From assembly GCF_001280085.1 (NCBI RefSeq), contig NZ_LGED01000233.1, positions 1 through 46,780 of the forward strand: a stretch of DNA of 46,780 bases, given 5' to 3'. The notes under the pieces were generated by a model. That model saw only the letters and a program-made list of their open reading frames with translations, searched no databases and had not been told where the DNA came from. The position numbers and the translations under genes are program-made. Positions 1 to 8,138 of the stretch are shown one piece after another. Within the stretch, counting starts at the first letter, position 1; every line of letters starts with the position of its first letter. The DNA comes from Saccharothrix sp. NRRL B-16348. GTDB taxonomy: Bacteria > Actinomycetota > Actinomycetes > Mycobacteriales > Pseudonocardiaceae.

Positions 1-92
1 CACCCGGTCCCATTCCGAACCCGGTAGTTAAGCCTTCCAGCGCCGATGGTACTGCACTCGTGAGGGTGTGGGAGAGTAGGACGCCGCCGAAC
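1..92 (+). rRNA. rrf: 5S ribosomal RNA, 3' part
   Basis: The first 92 bases carry conserved 5S rRNA features: a CCATTCCGAACCCGG segment near base 9, GTTAAGCC near base 27, and a 3' end in CGCCGAAC that would pair with the missing 5' end. Roughly 25 bases of the 5' end lie outside the window. The gene is presumably the last of a 16S-23S-5S operon that lies upstream and is not visible. Confidence 0.95.
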
Positions 93-103
93 AATTCTTC
101 CCT

Positions 104-158
104 GAAAGGGCTTGTGGTGGGGGCACATTGATTTGTGCTTCAAACCACAAGCCCTTTC
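104..158 (+). terminator. Long perfect hairpin after 5S rRNA
   Basis: Bases 104-118 and 144-158 form a perfect 15-bp inverted repeat (GAAAGGGCTTGTGGT against its complement). The 25-base loop contains a nested 5-bp stem (GCACA/TGTGC). It starts 12 bases after the 5S end, so it is the likely rRNA operon terminator or processing site. No U-run follows, as is common in actinobacteria. The next gene starts only 25 bases later. Confidence 0.85.
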
Positions 159-183
159 GGCGTGTCCACAGTAGGAGGAGCTA

Positions 184-2670
184 GTGCCCAGGTTCGGGGA
201 TCGACCCGGCGACCGTCAGCGTGGCCAGGGAGACCGACCGCGCCGATCCGATGACGGTGGCCGTGCCCAGGGAACTCGTAAGCCGTCCACCGGCAATGGT
301 GGTGGCCGTGACGCCCGCGGGTCGGGTGAACGGTCGACCGGTGGCCCGCGTCGGGACGACCGACCCGGCAACGACCGGTACACCAGTGGCGACAAGCCTC
401 GCGGTGGCGACCGGCGCGACAACAACCGAGGCGAGCGTCCTCGCTACGACAAGCCCCGTGACGACCGTGGCGCAGCTCCACGACGTGATGACAACCGGGG
501 TGGCGGCTTCCGCCGCGATTCCGGCGACCGACCCAGCTACCCGCGCCGCGATGACCGCGGTGGCGCACCTCGTCGCGACGACCGCACCGGTGACCGGGGC
601 GGGTTCCGGCGCGATGACAGCCGTGGTGGCGAACGTCCCCGCTACGACCGGCGGGACGACCGCGGCGCTGCTCGAGGTGCCGACCGGGGTGAGCGCCCCA
701 GCTACCCGCGCCGTGACGACCGTTCCGGCAGCGACCGTCCGAGCTACCCCCGCCGGGACGACCGCTCCGGCGGCGACCGGCCCAGCTACCCGCGGCGCGA
801 TGACCGCTCGGGCAGTGACCGGGGTGGCGAGCGCGGCGGTTACCAGCGGCGCGATGACCGGCCCAGTGGTGACCGGCCGAGCTACCCGCGCAGGGATGAC
901 CGTGCCGGCAGTGACCGGCCGAACCGTTCCGGTGGCGACCGGCCCAGTGGCGACCGCGGCGGCTATCCGCGTCGGGACGACCGGGGCGGCAGCGACCGCG
1001 GCGGGTACCAGCGCAGGGACGACCGCGGCGGGGACCGTGGCGGTTACCAGCGACGTGATGACAGGCCCGGCGGCGACCGGTCCGGCAGTGACCGCGGTGG
1101 GGAGCGTTCCAGCTACCCGCGTCGCGATGACCGGCCGAGTGGCGACCGTGGCGGCTACCCGCGTCGTGACGACCGTTCCGGTGGTGACCGCCCCAGCTAC
1201 CCCCGTCGGGACGACCGCCCGAGCGGGGACCGCGGTGGCTACCAGCGCCGGGACGACCGGCCGAGCGGTGACCGGCCCGGCTACCCCAAGCGTGATGACC
1301 GTGGCGGTGAGCGCGGCGGCGAGCGTCGTGAGTACCGGCCGCGTGACGACCGTTCCGGCGGCGACCGGCCCAGCTACCCGCGTCGGGACGACCGGGCTGG
1401 TGGCTACCAGCGGCGCGATGACCGGCCCAGTGGTGACCGGCCGAGCTACCCCAAGCGGGATGACCGGGGTGGGGAGCGTTCCAGCTACCCGCGTCGGGAC
1501 GATCGGCCCAGTGGTGACCGCGGTGGGCCCCAGCGGCGGGACGACCGGCCTCGGTACGAGAAGCCGGGGCACGACAAGCCCCGCCACGAGAAGCCGCGCC
1601 ACGACAAGGCCGGTCACGACAAGACCGCGCACGACAAGGCCGGCAGCGACAAGCGGGATTCGCGCAGTCGTGATCGGGCCGCCCGGTTCCAGGAGCGGGT
1701 TGCCCAGACCGACGAGCAGCAGGTCACCGAGGGCACCTCGGTCGAGGTCGAGGCGACTGCCGTCGAGGTCGACGCGGTAGCGGTCGAGGGCGTTGCGGCT
1801 GACGCGGTGGCGGTTGTCGCCGAGGAGTCGGTGACGGCTGAGGTCGAGTCCGAGGTCGAGGCGGCGGGCGACGAGTCCGAGGCTGCCGCGGAGTCCGACG
1901 AGCCTGAGGCTGTCGGGACCGAGGCGGCCGTCGACGCGCCGGAGTCCGACGTGGTGGCGTCCGGTGAGGGCGAGTCCGAGGAGCGGGTGTTCACCCGGGC
2001 CCGGACGCCGGAGCTGCCCGAGGACGCCGACATCTCCATCCTCGACCCCGACGTGAAGCAGGAGCTGCGCGGGCTGCCCAAGGGCCTGGCCGAGATCGTG
2101 GGCCGGCACCTGGCGGCGGCGGGCATGCTCATCGACAGCGAGCCGGAGTTGGCGCTGGAGCACGCGCGGTACGCGCGGTCCAAGGCGGCGCGGGTCGCGG
2201 TGGTCCGGGAGGCCGCCGGGCTGGCCGCCTACCACGCCGGCGAGTGGGCCGAGGCGTTGTCCGAGCTGCGGGCCGCACGGCGCATGTCGCACGGCACCGG
2301 GCACGTCGCCGTGATGGCCGACTGCGAGCGGGCGCTGGGGCGTCCCGAGCGGGCCATCGAGCTGGCACGCGAGGCGCAGGTGTCGCTGCTGTCCCCGGAC
2401 GAGGCGGTGGAGCTGCGGATCGTCGCGGCCGGCGCCCGGCGGGACATGGGCCAGCTGGACGCGGCCGTGGTGGCGTTGCAGGGCGACGACCTGGACGAGA
2501 AGCGGCGTGACCCGTGGAGCGCGCGCCTGTTCTACGCCTACGCCGACAACCTGGAGGCCGCCGGTCGCACCGAGGAAGCCGTGAAGTGGTTCCTCAACGC
2601 CGCCCAGGCCGACGACGACAACGAGACGGACGCCGCCGAGCGCGCGTTCGACCTCAGCCCGCAGGACTGA
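184..2670 (+). CDS. Arg/Asp repeat protein with C-terminal TPR-like domain
   Basis: The 828-residue protein has three parts. Residues about 55-460 are a low-complexity array of roughly 25 copies of a YPRRDDR-type unit linked by SGGDRPS or GGDRGG. Residues about 460-500 are His/Lys-rich (HDKPRHEKPRHDK). Residues about 515-600 are acidic and V/E/A-rich. Residues about 615-828 are helical and TPR-like, matching the part shared with the Rv1691 family that precedes the HAD gene in mycobacteria. The GTG start has AGGAGG at 173-178, 5 nt upstream. Only 25 bases separate it from the post-5S hairpin, so transcription may depend on rRNA read-through. The biochemical role is unknown. The RGG-like disordered N-terminus suggests RNA or ribosome contact, which is inference. 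Confidence 0.88.
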   Translation: MPRFGDRPGDRQRGQGDRPRRSDDGGRAQGTRKPSTGNGGGRDARGSGERSTGGPRRDDRPGNDRYTSGDKPRGGDRRDNNRGERPRYDKPRDDRGAAPRRDDNRGGGFRRDSGDRPSYPRRDDRGGAPRRDDRTGDRGGFRRDDSRGGERPRYDRRDDRGAARGADRGERPSYPRRDDRSGSDRPSYPRRDDRSGGDRPSYPRRDDRSGSDRGGERGGYQRRDDRPSGDRPSYPRRDDRAGSDRPNRSGGDRPSGDRGGYPRRDDRGGSDRGGYQRRDDRGGDRGGYQRRDDRPGGDRSGSDRGGERSSYPRRDDRPSGDRGGYPRRDDRSGGDRPSYPRRDDRPSGDRGGYQRRDDRPSGDRPGYPKRDDRGGERGGERREYRPRDDRSGGDRPSYPRRDDRAGGYQRRDDRPSGDRPSYPKRDDRGGERSSYPRRDDRPSGDRGGPQRRDDRPRYEKPGHDKPRHEKPRHDKAGHDKTAHDKAGSDKRDSRSRDRAARFQERVAQTDEQQVTEGTSVEVEATAVEVDAVAVEGVAADAVAVVAEESVTAEVESEVEAAGDESEAAAESDEPEAVGTEAAVDAPESDVVASGEGESEERVFTRARTPELPEDADISILDPDVKQELRGLPKGLAEIVGRHLAAAGMLIDSEPELALEHARYARSKAARVAVVREAAGLAAYHAGEWAEALSELRAARRMSHGTGHVAVMADCERALGRPERAIELAREAQVSLLSPDEAVELRIVAAGARRDMGQLDAAVVALQGDDLDEKRRDPWSARLFYAYADNLEAAGRTEEAVKWFLNAAQADDDNETDAAERAFDLSPQD
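349..1560 (+). repeat. Coding tandem repeats (RDDR units)
   Basis: This is a degenerate array of short repeats of about 39-45 bp inside the preceding gene. Each encodes variants of Tyr-Pro/Gln-Arg-Arg-Asp-Asp-Arg plus a Ser/Gly/Asp/Arg linker. Codons differ between copies (CGTCGGGACGACCG, CGCCGGGACGACCG), so selection seems to act on the peptide rather than on recent DNA duplication. The repeat leaves several other frames open on both strands, which explains long spurious ORFs here. Confidence 0.85.
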
Positions 2671-2729
2671 GATCACGCAGGACTGAGTTCCCGGGAACGC
2701 CGCGGGACTGGGCAAGACCGAAGTCACAG

Positions 2730-2765
2730 CTGAAGGCTCGGCGCCATCCGGTGCCGAGCCTTCAG
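2730..2765 (+). terminator. Intrinsic-type hairpin after TPR gene
   Basis: Bases 2730-2742 and 2753-2765 form a perfect 13-bp stem (CTGAAGGCTCGGC) with a 10-base loop, about 60 bases after the stop. It separates the rRNA-proximal gene from the HAD-tlyA-nadK group. Confidence 0.85.
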
Positions 2766-2804
2766 ACTGTTTCCGACCGGAGAACTCCCCGAACGGAGAC
2801 GCCT

Positions 2805-3593
2805 GTGCTGCTGGACCGTTACGACGCCCTGCTGCTCGACCTCGACGGCACGGTCTACCGGGGGCAGGAGGCCGTGCCCGGCGCCGTCGAGGCGGTCGCC
2901 GCCGCCCGCGAGCACGGCACCGGCATCCGGTTCGTCACCAACAACGCCTCCCGGTCGCCGGAGACGGTGGCCGAGCACCTCGTCGAACTCGGCTTCGACG
3001 CCGCGCTGGACGAGGTCAGCACGAGCGCCCAGGCGGGTGCGGCGATGCTGCTGGACCTGGTGCCGCAGGGCGCGCACGTGCTGGTCCTCGGCACGGACGC
3101 GCTGGCCGAGCAGGTGCGGCTGCGCGGCTACCTGCCGACCCGCACCGCCGAGCACGCCCGAGCGGTCGTCCAGGGCCTGTCGCAGGACCTGAGCTGGCGC
3201 GAGCTGGCCGAGGCGTGCGTCGCGATCCGCCAGGGCGGCGCGCACTGGATCGCCTGCAACGTGGACGCCACCCTGCCCACCGAACGCGGCCTGCTGCCCG
3301 GCAACGGCTCGCTGGTCGCCGCGCTGCGGACGGCGACCGGGACGGAACCGCTGGTGGCGGGCAAGCCGGCCACGCCGCTGCTGGAGCAGGCGGCGAAGTC
3401 GGCGGGAGCGCAACGGCCGCTGGTGGTCGGCGACCGGCTGGACACCGACATCGCGGGCGCGGTCAACGCGGGCATGGACTCGCTGCTGGTGCTCACCGGC
3501 GTGTCCACCGAGGCGGAGGCGAACGAGCTGCCGCCGGACCGCCGGCCCACCTATGTGGCTGCCGACCTGTCCGTGCTCTATCGGCTACCTTGA
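2805..3593 (+). CDS. HAD-IIA (NagD-like) phosphatase
   Basis: The 262-residue protein has the HAD motifs in order. Motif I is LLLDLDGTVYRG (residues about 7-18), motif II is FVTNNASRSPE, the motif III lysine is in AGKPATPLL, and motif IV is VVGDRLDTDIAGAVNAG. This is the NagD/4-nitrophenylphosphatase class with a large C2 cap; the substrate is unknown. The GTG at 2805 was chosen because an ACGGAG ribosome site precedes it and the DxDGT motif then lies near the N-terminus. Longer reading upstream runs through the terminator hairpin. It sits where Rv1692 does in M. tuberculosis and leads an unbroken plus-strand run to nadK. Confidence 0.92.
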   Translation: MLLDRYDALLLDLDGTVYRGQEAVPGAVEAVAAAREHGTGIRFVTNNASRSPETVAEHLVELGFDAALDEVSTSAQAGAAMLLDLVPQGAHVLVLGTDALAEQVRLRGYLPTRTAEHARAVVQGLSQDLSWRELAEACVAIRQGGAHWIACNVDATLPTERGLLPGNGSLVAALRTATGTEPLVAGKPATPLLEQAAKSAGAQRPLVVGDRLDTDIAGAVNAGMDSLLVLTGVSTEAEANELPPDRRPTYVAADLSVLYRLP

Positions 3594-3598
3594 ATCCT

Positions 3599-3772
3599 GT
3601 GAGCTTCGAGGTTCCCCTCCCCGGCCCGCCGCGCGATCCCGTGGCCGGGATCGACGACGCCCTGGCCGGTCTCGACGGGCTGGACGCGCTGGACGTGGTC
3701 GAGCACGTGGCCCGGTTCGACGACGCGCACACGGCGTTGACGGCCGCGCTCTCCACCATCGACAAGGTCTGA
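3599..3772 (+). CDS. Small conserved acidic protein
   Basis: This 57-residue protein reads MSFEVPLPGPPRDP then a leucine-, aspartate- and alanine-rich helical stretch ending in STIDKV. It begins 5 bases after the HAD stop and ends 3 bases before tlyA. A small ORF occupies the same place in mycobacteria (Rv1693). A TACCTT hexamer at 3586-3591, 7 nt before the GTG, could also be a -10 element for a leaderless transcript. Function is unknown; I see only a short amphipathic helix likely to mediate contact with a partner. Confidence 0.75.
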   Translation: MSFEVPLPGPPRDPVAGIDDALAGLDGLDALDVVEHVARFDDAHTALTAALSTIDKV

Positions 3773-3775
3773 CCG

Positions 3776-4582
3776 GTGCCGCGCAGGGCTCGGCTGGACG
3801 CCGAACTGGTCCGCCGCGGGCTGGCCAGGTCACGGGAGCACGCGAGCCAACTCGTCGCCGAGGGTCGGGTGACCGTGCGCGGCACCGTGGCCACGAAACC
3901 CGCCACGGCCGTGGAACTGGACACCGCGCTGGTGGTCCGCGAGACGGACGACCCGAACTACGCCTCGCGGGGCGCGCACAAGCTGGTCGGCGCGCTGGAG
4001 GCGTTCGACGGGGTGGACGTCAAGGGCAGGCGGTGCCTGGACGCGGGCGCGTCCACCGGCGGGTTCACCGACGTGCTGCTGCGCGCGGGTGCGCGGGAGG
4101 TCGTCGCGGCCGACGTCGGCCGCGGCCTGCTGGACTGGCGGTTGCGCACCGACGACCGGGTCGTGGTCAAGGACAAGACGAACGTGCGTTCGTTGACGCC
4201 CGAAGACATCGGTGGTCCGGTTGAACTGGTGGTGGCCGATCTCTCGTTCATCTCGTTGAGGCTGGTGCTGCCCGCGCTGGCCGCGTGCCTCGACGAGGAG
4301 GGCGACTTGCTGCCGATGGTGAAACCCCAGTTCGAGGTGGGGAAGGAACGCCTCGGCTCGGGTGGTGTGGTGCGCGACCCGGAGTTGCGGGCGGAGGCGG
4401 TGCTGGACGTGGTCGCGTCCGCCGCCGGGCTCGGCCTGCGCCTGCACGGCGTCACCGCGAGCCCGCTGCCCGGTCCGTCGGGCAACGTCGAGTTCTTCGT
4501 CTGGCTGCGCCGGGGCGAGCCCCTCGACGCGGCCGACGCCACCGCGCTCGTGCGCGCCGCCGTAGCGGAAGGACCGCAGTGA
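3776..4582 (+). CDS. tlyA: TlyA-type rRNA 2'-O-methyltransferase
   Basis: The 268-residue protein has an N-terminal S4 RNA-binding domain (RLDAELVRRGLARSREHA, residues about 5-60). An FtsJ/RrmJ-like methyltransferase domain follows, with SAM motif I CLDAGASTGGFTDVLL, VADLSFIS, MVKPQFEVGKE and NVEFFVWL, which supply the K-D-K-E catalytic set. TlyA methylates the 2'-OH of C1409 of 16S and C1920 of 23S rRNA and in mycobacteria sets capreomycin sensitivity. It overlaps nadK by 4 bases (GTGA), implying translational coupling. The order tlyA-nadK-recN is conserved in actinobacteria. Confidence 0.96.
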   Translation: MPRRARLDAELVRRGLARSREHASQLVAEGRVTVRGTVATKPATAVELDTALVVRETDDPNYASRGAHKLVGALEAFDGVDVKGRRCLDAGASTGGFTDVLLRAGAREVVAADVGRGLLDWRLRTDDRVVVKDKTNVRSLTPEDIGGPVELVVADLSFISLRLVLPALAACLDEEGDLLPMVKPQFEVGKERLGSGGVVRDPELRAEAVLDVVASAAGLGLRLHGVTASPLPGPSGNVEFFVWLRRGEPLDAADATALVRAAVAEGPQ

Positions 4583-5487
4583 CCAAGGACCCGGTGACGA
4601 GGGAGATCCTGCTGGTCGTCCACACCGGGCGGCGCAGCAACGTGTTGGTGGCGCAGGAGGTCGCGGCGAGGTTCGCGGCGGGCGGGGTGAAGCTGCGGGT
4701 GCTGGAGGACGAGGCGCCGGAGCTGGACCCGTCGTGCTTCACGCAGGTCGTGCTGGCCGACGAGAAGGCCGCCGAGGGCACCGAGCTGGTGTTCGTGCTC
4801 GGCGGTGACGGCACGCTGCTGCGCGCCGCCGAGTTGGCGCGGTCGGCGGGCGTGCCGGTGCTCGGGGTGAACCTGGGCCGGGTCGGTTTCCTGGCCGAGG
4901 CCGACTCCGACGCGCTGTACGAGGCGATCAAGCACGTCGTCGACCGCGACTACGAGGTCGAGGAGCGGATGACGCTCGACATCACCGCGTCGGTCGACGG
5001 CGCGGTGCTGGAGGGCACGTGGGCGCTCAACGAGGCCAGCGTGGAGAAGAGCACCCGGGAACGGATCCTGGACGTCGTGGTGGAGGTGGACGGGCGGCCG
5101 GTGTCGGCGTTCGGCTGCGACGGCGTGCTGGTGGCGACCCCGACCGGGTCGACGGCGTACGCGTTCTCCGCGGGCGGCCCGGTGGTGTGGCCGGACGTGC
5201 AGGCGCTGCTGGTGGTGCCGAGCAACGCGCACGCCCTGTTCGCCCGGCCCCTGGTGGTGTCGCCGGCGTCCGTGGTGGCGTTGGAGGTCGACCCGGAGGG
5301 GCATCCGGCGGTGTTGTGCGCGGACGGTCGCCGCACGGTGAACCTGCCGCCGGGGGCGCGGGTCGAGGTGGTCGGCGGGCGCACGCCGTTGCGGCTGGTC
5401 CGGTTGCGGCCCGGTCCGTTCACCGACCGGCTGGTGGAGAAGTTCGAGCTGCCGGTGCAGGGGTGGCGCGGCCCGTCGGCCAAGTGA
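4579..5487 (+). CDS. nadK: NAD kinase
   Basis: The 302-residue protein has the NAD kinase signature VLGGDGTLLRAAE (GGDG, residues about 75-80), then GVNLGRVGFLAE, the NE motif in WALNEASVEK, and TPTGSTAYAFSAGGP. It phosphorylates NAD to NADP using ATP or polyphosphate in the cytoplasm. The start GTG at 4579 overlaps the tlyA stop; Mtb PpnK (Rv1695) lies in the same place. Downstream, 75 bases separate it from recN, which has its own promoter signal. Confidence 0.96.
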   Translation: MTKDPVTREILLVVHTGRRSNVLVAQEVAARFAAGGVKLRVLEDEAPELDPSCFTQVVLADEKAAEGTELVFVLGGDGTLLRAAELARSAGVPVLGVNLGRVGFLAEADSDALYEAIKHVVDRDYEVEERMTLDITASVDGAVLEGTWALNEASVEKSTRERILDVVVEVDGRPVSAFGCDGVLVATPTGSTAYAFSAGGPVVWPDVQALLVVPSNAHALFARPLVVSPASVVALEVDPEGHPAVLCADGRRTVNLPPGARVEVVGGRTPLRLVRLRPGPFTDRLVEKFELPVQGWRGPSAK

Positions 5488-5532
5488 CACCTCCTTGATC
5501 GACAGCGGGACACCCTCCCCCGAGCACACGCT

Positions 5533-5555
5533 TTGTCCGCGTCGCCCAGTAGTGT
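5533..5555 (+). promoter_or_regulatory. Putative PafBC/RecA-NDp type DNA-damage promoter of recN
   Basis: TTGTCCGCG (5533-5541), eight bases, then TAGTGT (5550-5555) matches the spacing of the mycobacterial LexA-independent damage promoter (TTGTCRGTG-N8-TANNNT), with two mismatches in the first block. The hexamer ends 7 nt before the recN GTG, so the transcript would be leaderless. RecN is a known member of this regulon in mycobacteria. I saw no clear palindromic LexA box. Confidence 0.6.
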
Positions 5556-5562
5556 TCCGTGC

Positions 5563-7344
5563 GTGCTGGCCGAGATGCGCATCCAGGGCCTCGGTGTGAT
5601 CGACGAGGCCACCCTTGAGCTCGATGCCGGTTTCACCGTGGTGACGGGCGAGACCGGCGCGGGCAAGACGATGGTCGTGACCGGGCTCCACCTGTTGAGC
5701 GGTGGTCGGGCCGAGGCGTCCCGCGTGCGCAACGGCGCGGACAAGGCGGTGGTCGAGGGGCGGTTCCAGGCGCCCGCGGGCAGTCCGGCGGCGAAGGTCG
5801 CCGAGGAGGTCGGCGGCGAGCCCGACGACGACGGCAGCGTGATCGCGATCCGCACCGTCGGCGCCGACGGGCGGTCCCGGGCCCACCTCGGCGGCCGTTC
5901 CGTGCCGGTCGGCGTGCTGTCCGAGCTGGCCGAGCAGCTGATCGCGGTGCACGGGCAGAACGACCAGCTGCGGCTGCTGCGGCCCGCCGAGCAGCGGGCC
6001 GTGCTGGACCGGTTCGCCGGTGACGAGGTCGCCGAGCCGCTGCGGTCCTACCGGAAGGTCCGGGACGAGTGGCTGCGGGTGGCGACGGAGCTGACCGAGC
6101 GCACCGCGCGGTCGCACGAGCTGGCCCGTGAGGCCGAGATGCTGCGGCACGGCCTGACCGAGATCGGGTCGGTCGACCCGAAGCCCGGCGAGGACGAGGA
6201 GCTGGTCGCCGAGGCGCGCCGGCTCGCCGACGCCGACCAGTTGCGGGAGGCCGCGTCCGGCGCGCAGTACGCGGTGGCGGGCTCGCCCGACGGCGACCCG
6301 GACGTGCCCGGCGCGCTGGGGCTGATCGGCGAGGCGCGGCGGCGGCTGACGGCGTCGGACGACCCGAAGCTGCGCGACCTGGAGCCGCGGCTGGTGGAGG
6401 CGGAGACGTTGCTGGCCGACGTGGGCGCGGAGATCGCCTCCTACCTGGAGCACTTGGACGCGGACCCGGCGAGGCTGGAGCAGGTGCTCGCCCGCCAGGC
6501 CGAGCTGAAGTCGTTGACCCGCAAGTACGCGGCCGACGTGGACGGCGTGATCGCGTGGGCGCAGGACGCGTCGTCGCGGCTGGCCGGGCTCGACACGTCG
6601 GACGAGGCGTTGGCGGCGTTGGCGGCGCGGCGCGACGAGTTGGCCGTCGAGCTGGCCACGTACGCGCGGCAGGTGACCGCCGAACGGATCGCCGCGGCCG
6701 AGGAGCTGGGCAAGGCGGTGTCGGACGAGCTGACCGGCCTGGCCATGCCGCACGCCACGGTCGAGGTCGCGGTGCGGCCCCGGGTGGCCGAGCAGGGCGA
6801 CGCGCAGGCGTTGAAGGTGGGGTCGCAGCTGCTGCACGCCGGCGCCAGCGGGGTGGACGACGTGGAGCTGCGCCTGATCGCGCACCCCGGCGCGCCCGCG
6901 CTGCCGGTGCACAAGGGCGCGTCCGGCGGTGAGCTGTCGCGGGTGATGCTGGCGCTGGAGGTCGTGCTGTCGCACTCCGACCCGGTGCCCACGCTGGTGT
7001 TCGACGAGGTCGACGCCGGTGTCGGCGGCCGGGCGGCGGTCGAGGTGGGCCGCAGGCTGGCCCGGTTGGCGCGCACCCACCAGGTCATCGTGGTCACGCA
7101 CCTGCCGCAGGTCGCCGCGTTCGCCGACCGGCACCTGGTCGTGGACAAGACCGCGGACGGCGTGCTGACCCGCAGCGGCGTGCGGAAGCTGGACGAGTCG
7201 CAGCGCGTGGTGGAGCTGGCGCGGATGCTCGCGGGCATGGACTCCACCGACACGGGCCGCGCGCACGCCGAGGAGCTGCTGGCGGCGGCGAAGGCCGACA
7301 AGGACAGCGTGCCCGTGGTGCGGCGCAAGGCGAAGAAGAAGTGA
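5563..7344 (+). CDS. recN: DNA repair ATPase RecN
   Basis: This 593-residue SMC-like ATPase has an N-terminal half with Walker A GETGAGKT (residues about 30-37) and a coiled-coil middle (about 160-390). The C-terminal half has signature GASGGELSRVMLALE and Walker B PTLVFDEVDAGVGG, and ends in a Lys-rich tail. RecN acts early at double-strand breaks, tethering DNA for RecA-mediated repair. The GTG at 5563 gives VLAEMRIQGLGVIDEATLELD, which aligns with the family N-terminus; the longer in-frame start would translate through the promoter. Its stop overlaps the next start (GTGA). Confidence 0.96.
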   Translation: MLAEMRIQGLGVIDEATLELDAGFTVVTGETGAGKTMVVTGLHLLSGGRAEASRVRNGADKAVVEGRFQAPAGSPAAKVAEEVGGEPDDDGSVIAIRTVGADGRSRAHLGGRSVPVGVLSELAEQLIAVHGQNDQLRLLRPAEQRAVLDRFAGDEVAEPLRSYRKVRDEWLRVATELTERTARSHELAREAEMLRHGLTEIGSVDPKPGEDEELVAEARRLADADQLREAASGAQYAVAGSPDGDPDVPGALGLIGEARRRLTASDDPKLRDLEPRLVEAETLLADVGAEIASYLEHLDADPARLEQVLARQAELKSLTRKYAADVDGVIAWAQDASSRLAGLDTSDEALAALAARRDELAVELATYARQVTAERIAAAEELGKAVSDELTGLAMPHATVEVAVRPRVAEQGDAQALKVGSQLLHAGASGVDDVELRLIAHPGAPALPVHKGASGGELSRVMLALEVVLSHSDPVPTLVFDEVDAGVGGRAAVEVGRRLARLARTHQVIVVTHLPQVAAFADRHLVVDKTADGVLTRSGVRKLDESQRVVELARMLAGMDSTDTGRAHAEELLAAAKADKDSVPVVRRKAKKK

Positions 7345-8000
7345 GCAGACGGCTGCTCGGCGCGGTGCTGCTGGTGGTGGCCGGCGTCGCGGCCGTCATC
7401 GGGACGTTCCTGCCGCTGTACGTGCAGAGCTTGGACTTCGGGAGCAGAAGCGCCGGGGACCTGGACTCGGGGCCGACCACCACCGTGACCTCGTGGGAGT
7501 TCACCTTCTCCAACGTGCCGGAGGGCCTGGACTTCGGCACCGTGCAGAGCCCCCAGTACGGGGTGCCGATCGTGGTCGCGGCGGTGCTGCTGGCGATCGC
7601 GGTGGCCCTGGCGTTCCTGCCGGAGACCCAGCGCCTGGCCGCCCGCTACACGGCGATCGCCGGGACGGGCCTGCTCACCGGCGCGGTGTGGGCGGTGGCG
7701 GCGTCCATCGTCTCGGCGGTCGGCAACGCGTCGCGGGAGCCCGAGGACACCGGCTACCGGACGGAGGTCGGCGAGGGCATCGTGGTGCTGGGCGCGTCGG
7801 TGGTGATCGCGGTGATCGGCGTCGTGCTGCTGCACGCCCGGCGGGCCCGGCCCCGCCCCGAAGGACCCGTGGTCTACCGGGTGGACGGCGTCGAGGACGA
7901 CGACGACACGGACACCCCGCCGTTCGGCATCCCCGTGGCCGAGGTCGAGGTCGCGCAGCTCCCGGACTCCCCGTACGACCGCCGCGCCGACGGCACGTGA
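7341..8000 (+). CDS. Four-TM membrane protein (paralogue 1)
   Basis: The 219-residue protein has four hydrophobic segments (residues about 4-24, 75-93, 108-128 and 143-160) and a large loop between the first two. A hydrophilic C-terminal tail contains VYRVDGVEDDDD and TPPFGIPVAEVEV. It overlaps the recN stop by 4 bases, so it is likely translated from recN mRNA. The next gene is a paralogue with the same topology and a near-identical tail motif. I do not recognise a named family. The shared acidic DDDTPPFGI tail suggests a common cytoplasmic partner. Confidence 0.85.
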   Translation: MSRRLLGAVLLVVAGVAAVIGTFLPLYVQSLDFGSRSAGDLDSGPTTTVTSWEFTFSNVPEGLDFGTVQSPQYGVPIVVAAVLLAIAVALAFLPETQRLAARYTAIAGTGLLTGAVWAVAASIVSAVGNASREPEDTGYRTEVGEGIVVLGASVVIAVIGVVLLHARRARPRPEGPVVYRVDGVEDDDDTDTPPFGIPVAEVEVAQLPDSPYDRRADGT

Positions 8001-8138
8001 CGGTCGCGCGGCCGGGCCGGGGGTAAGCCGCACCCGGTCGGCCGTTGGCGGCGGCGTCCGGCCCCGCTTTGCTGGTAGAGGTGGAGTGGTCGGCCCGCCG
8101 GGCCGCGGCACGCCACGGTGCACGGAGGAGAAGGCCAC

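Noticed and set aside
181..2727. 848-residue minus-strand frame opposite the RDDR/TPR gene
   Set aside because: It is low-complexity Val/Thr/Pro-rich shadow of GC-rich repeats, without a ribosome site. The plus-strand frame has a strong AGGAGG and a TPR-like domain.
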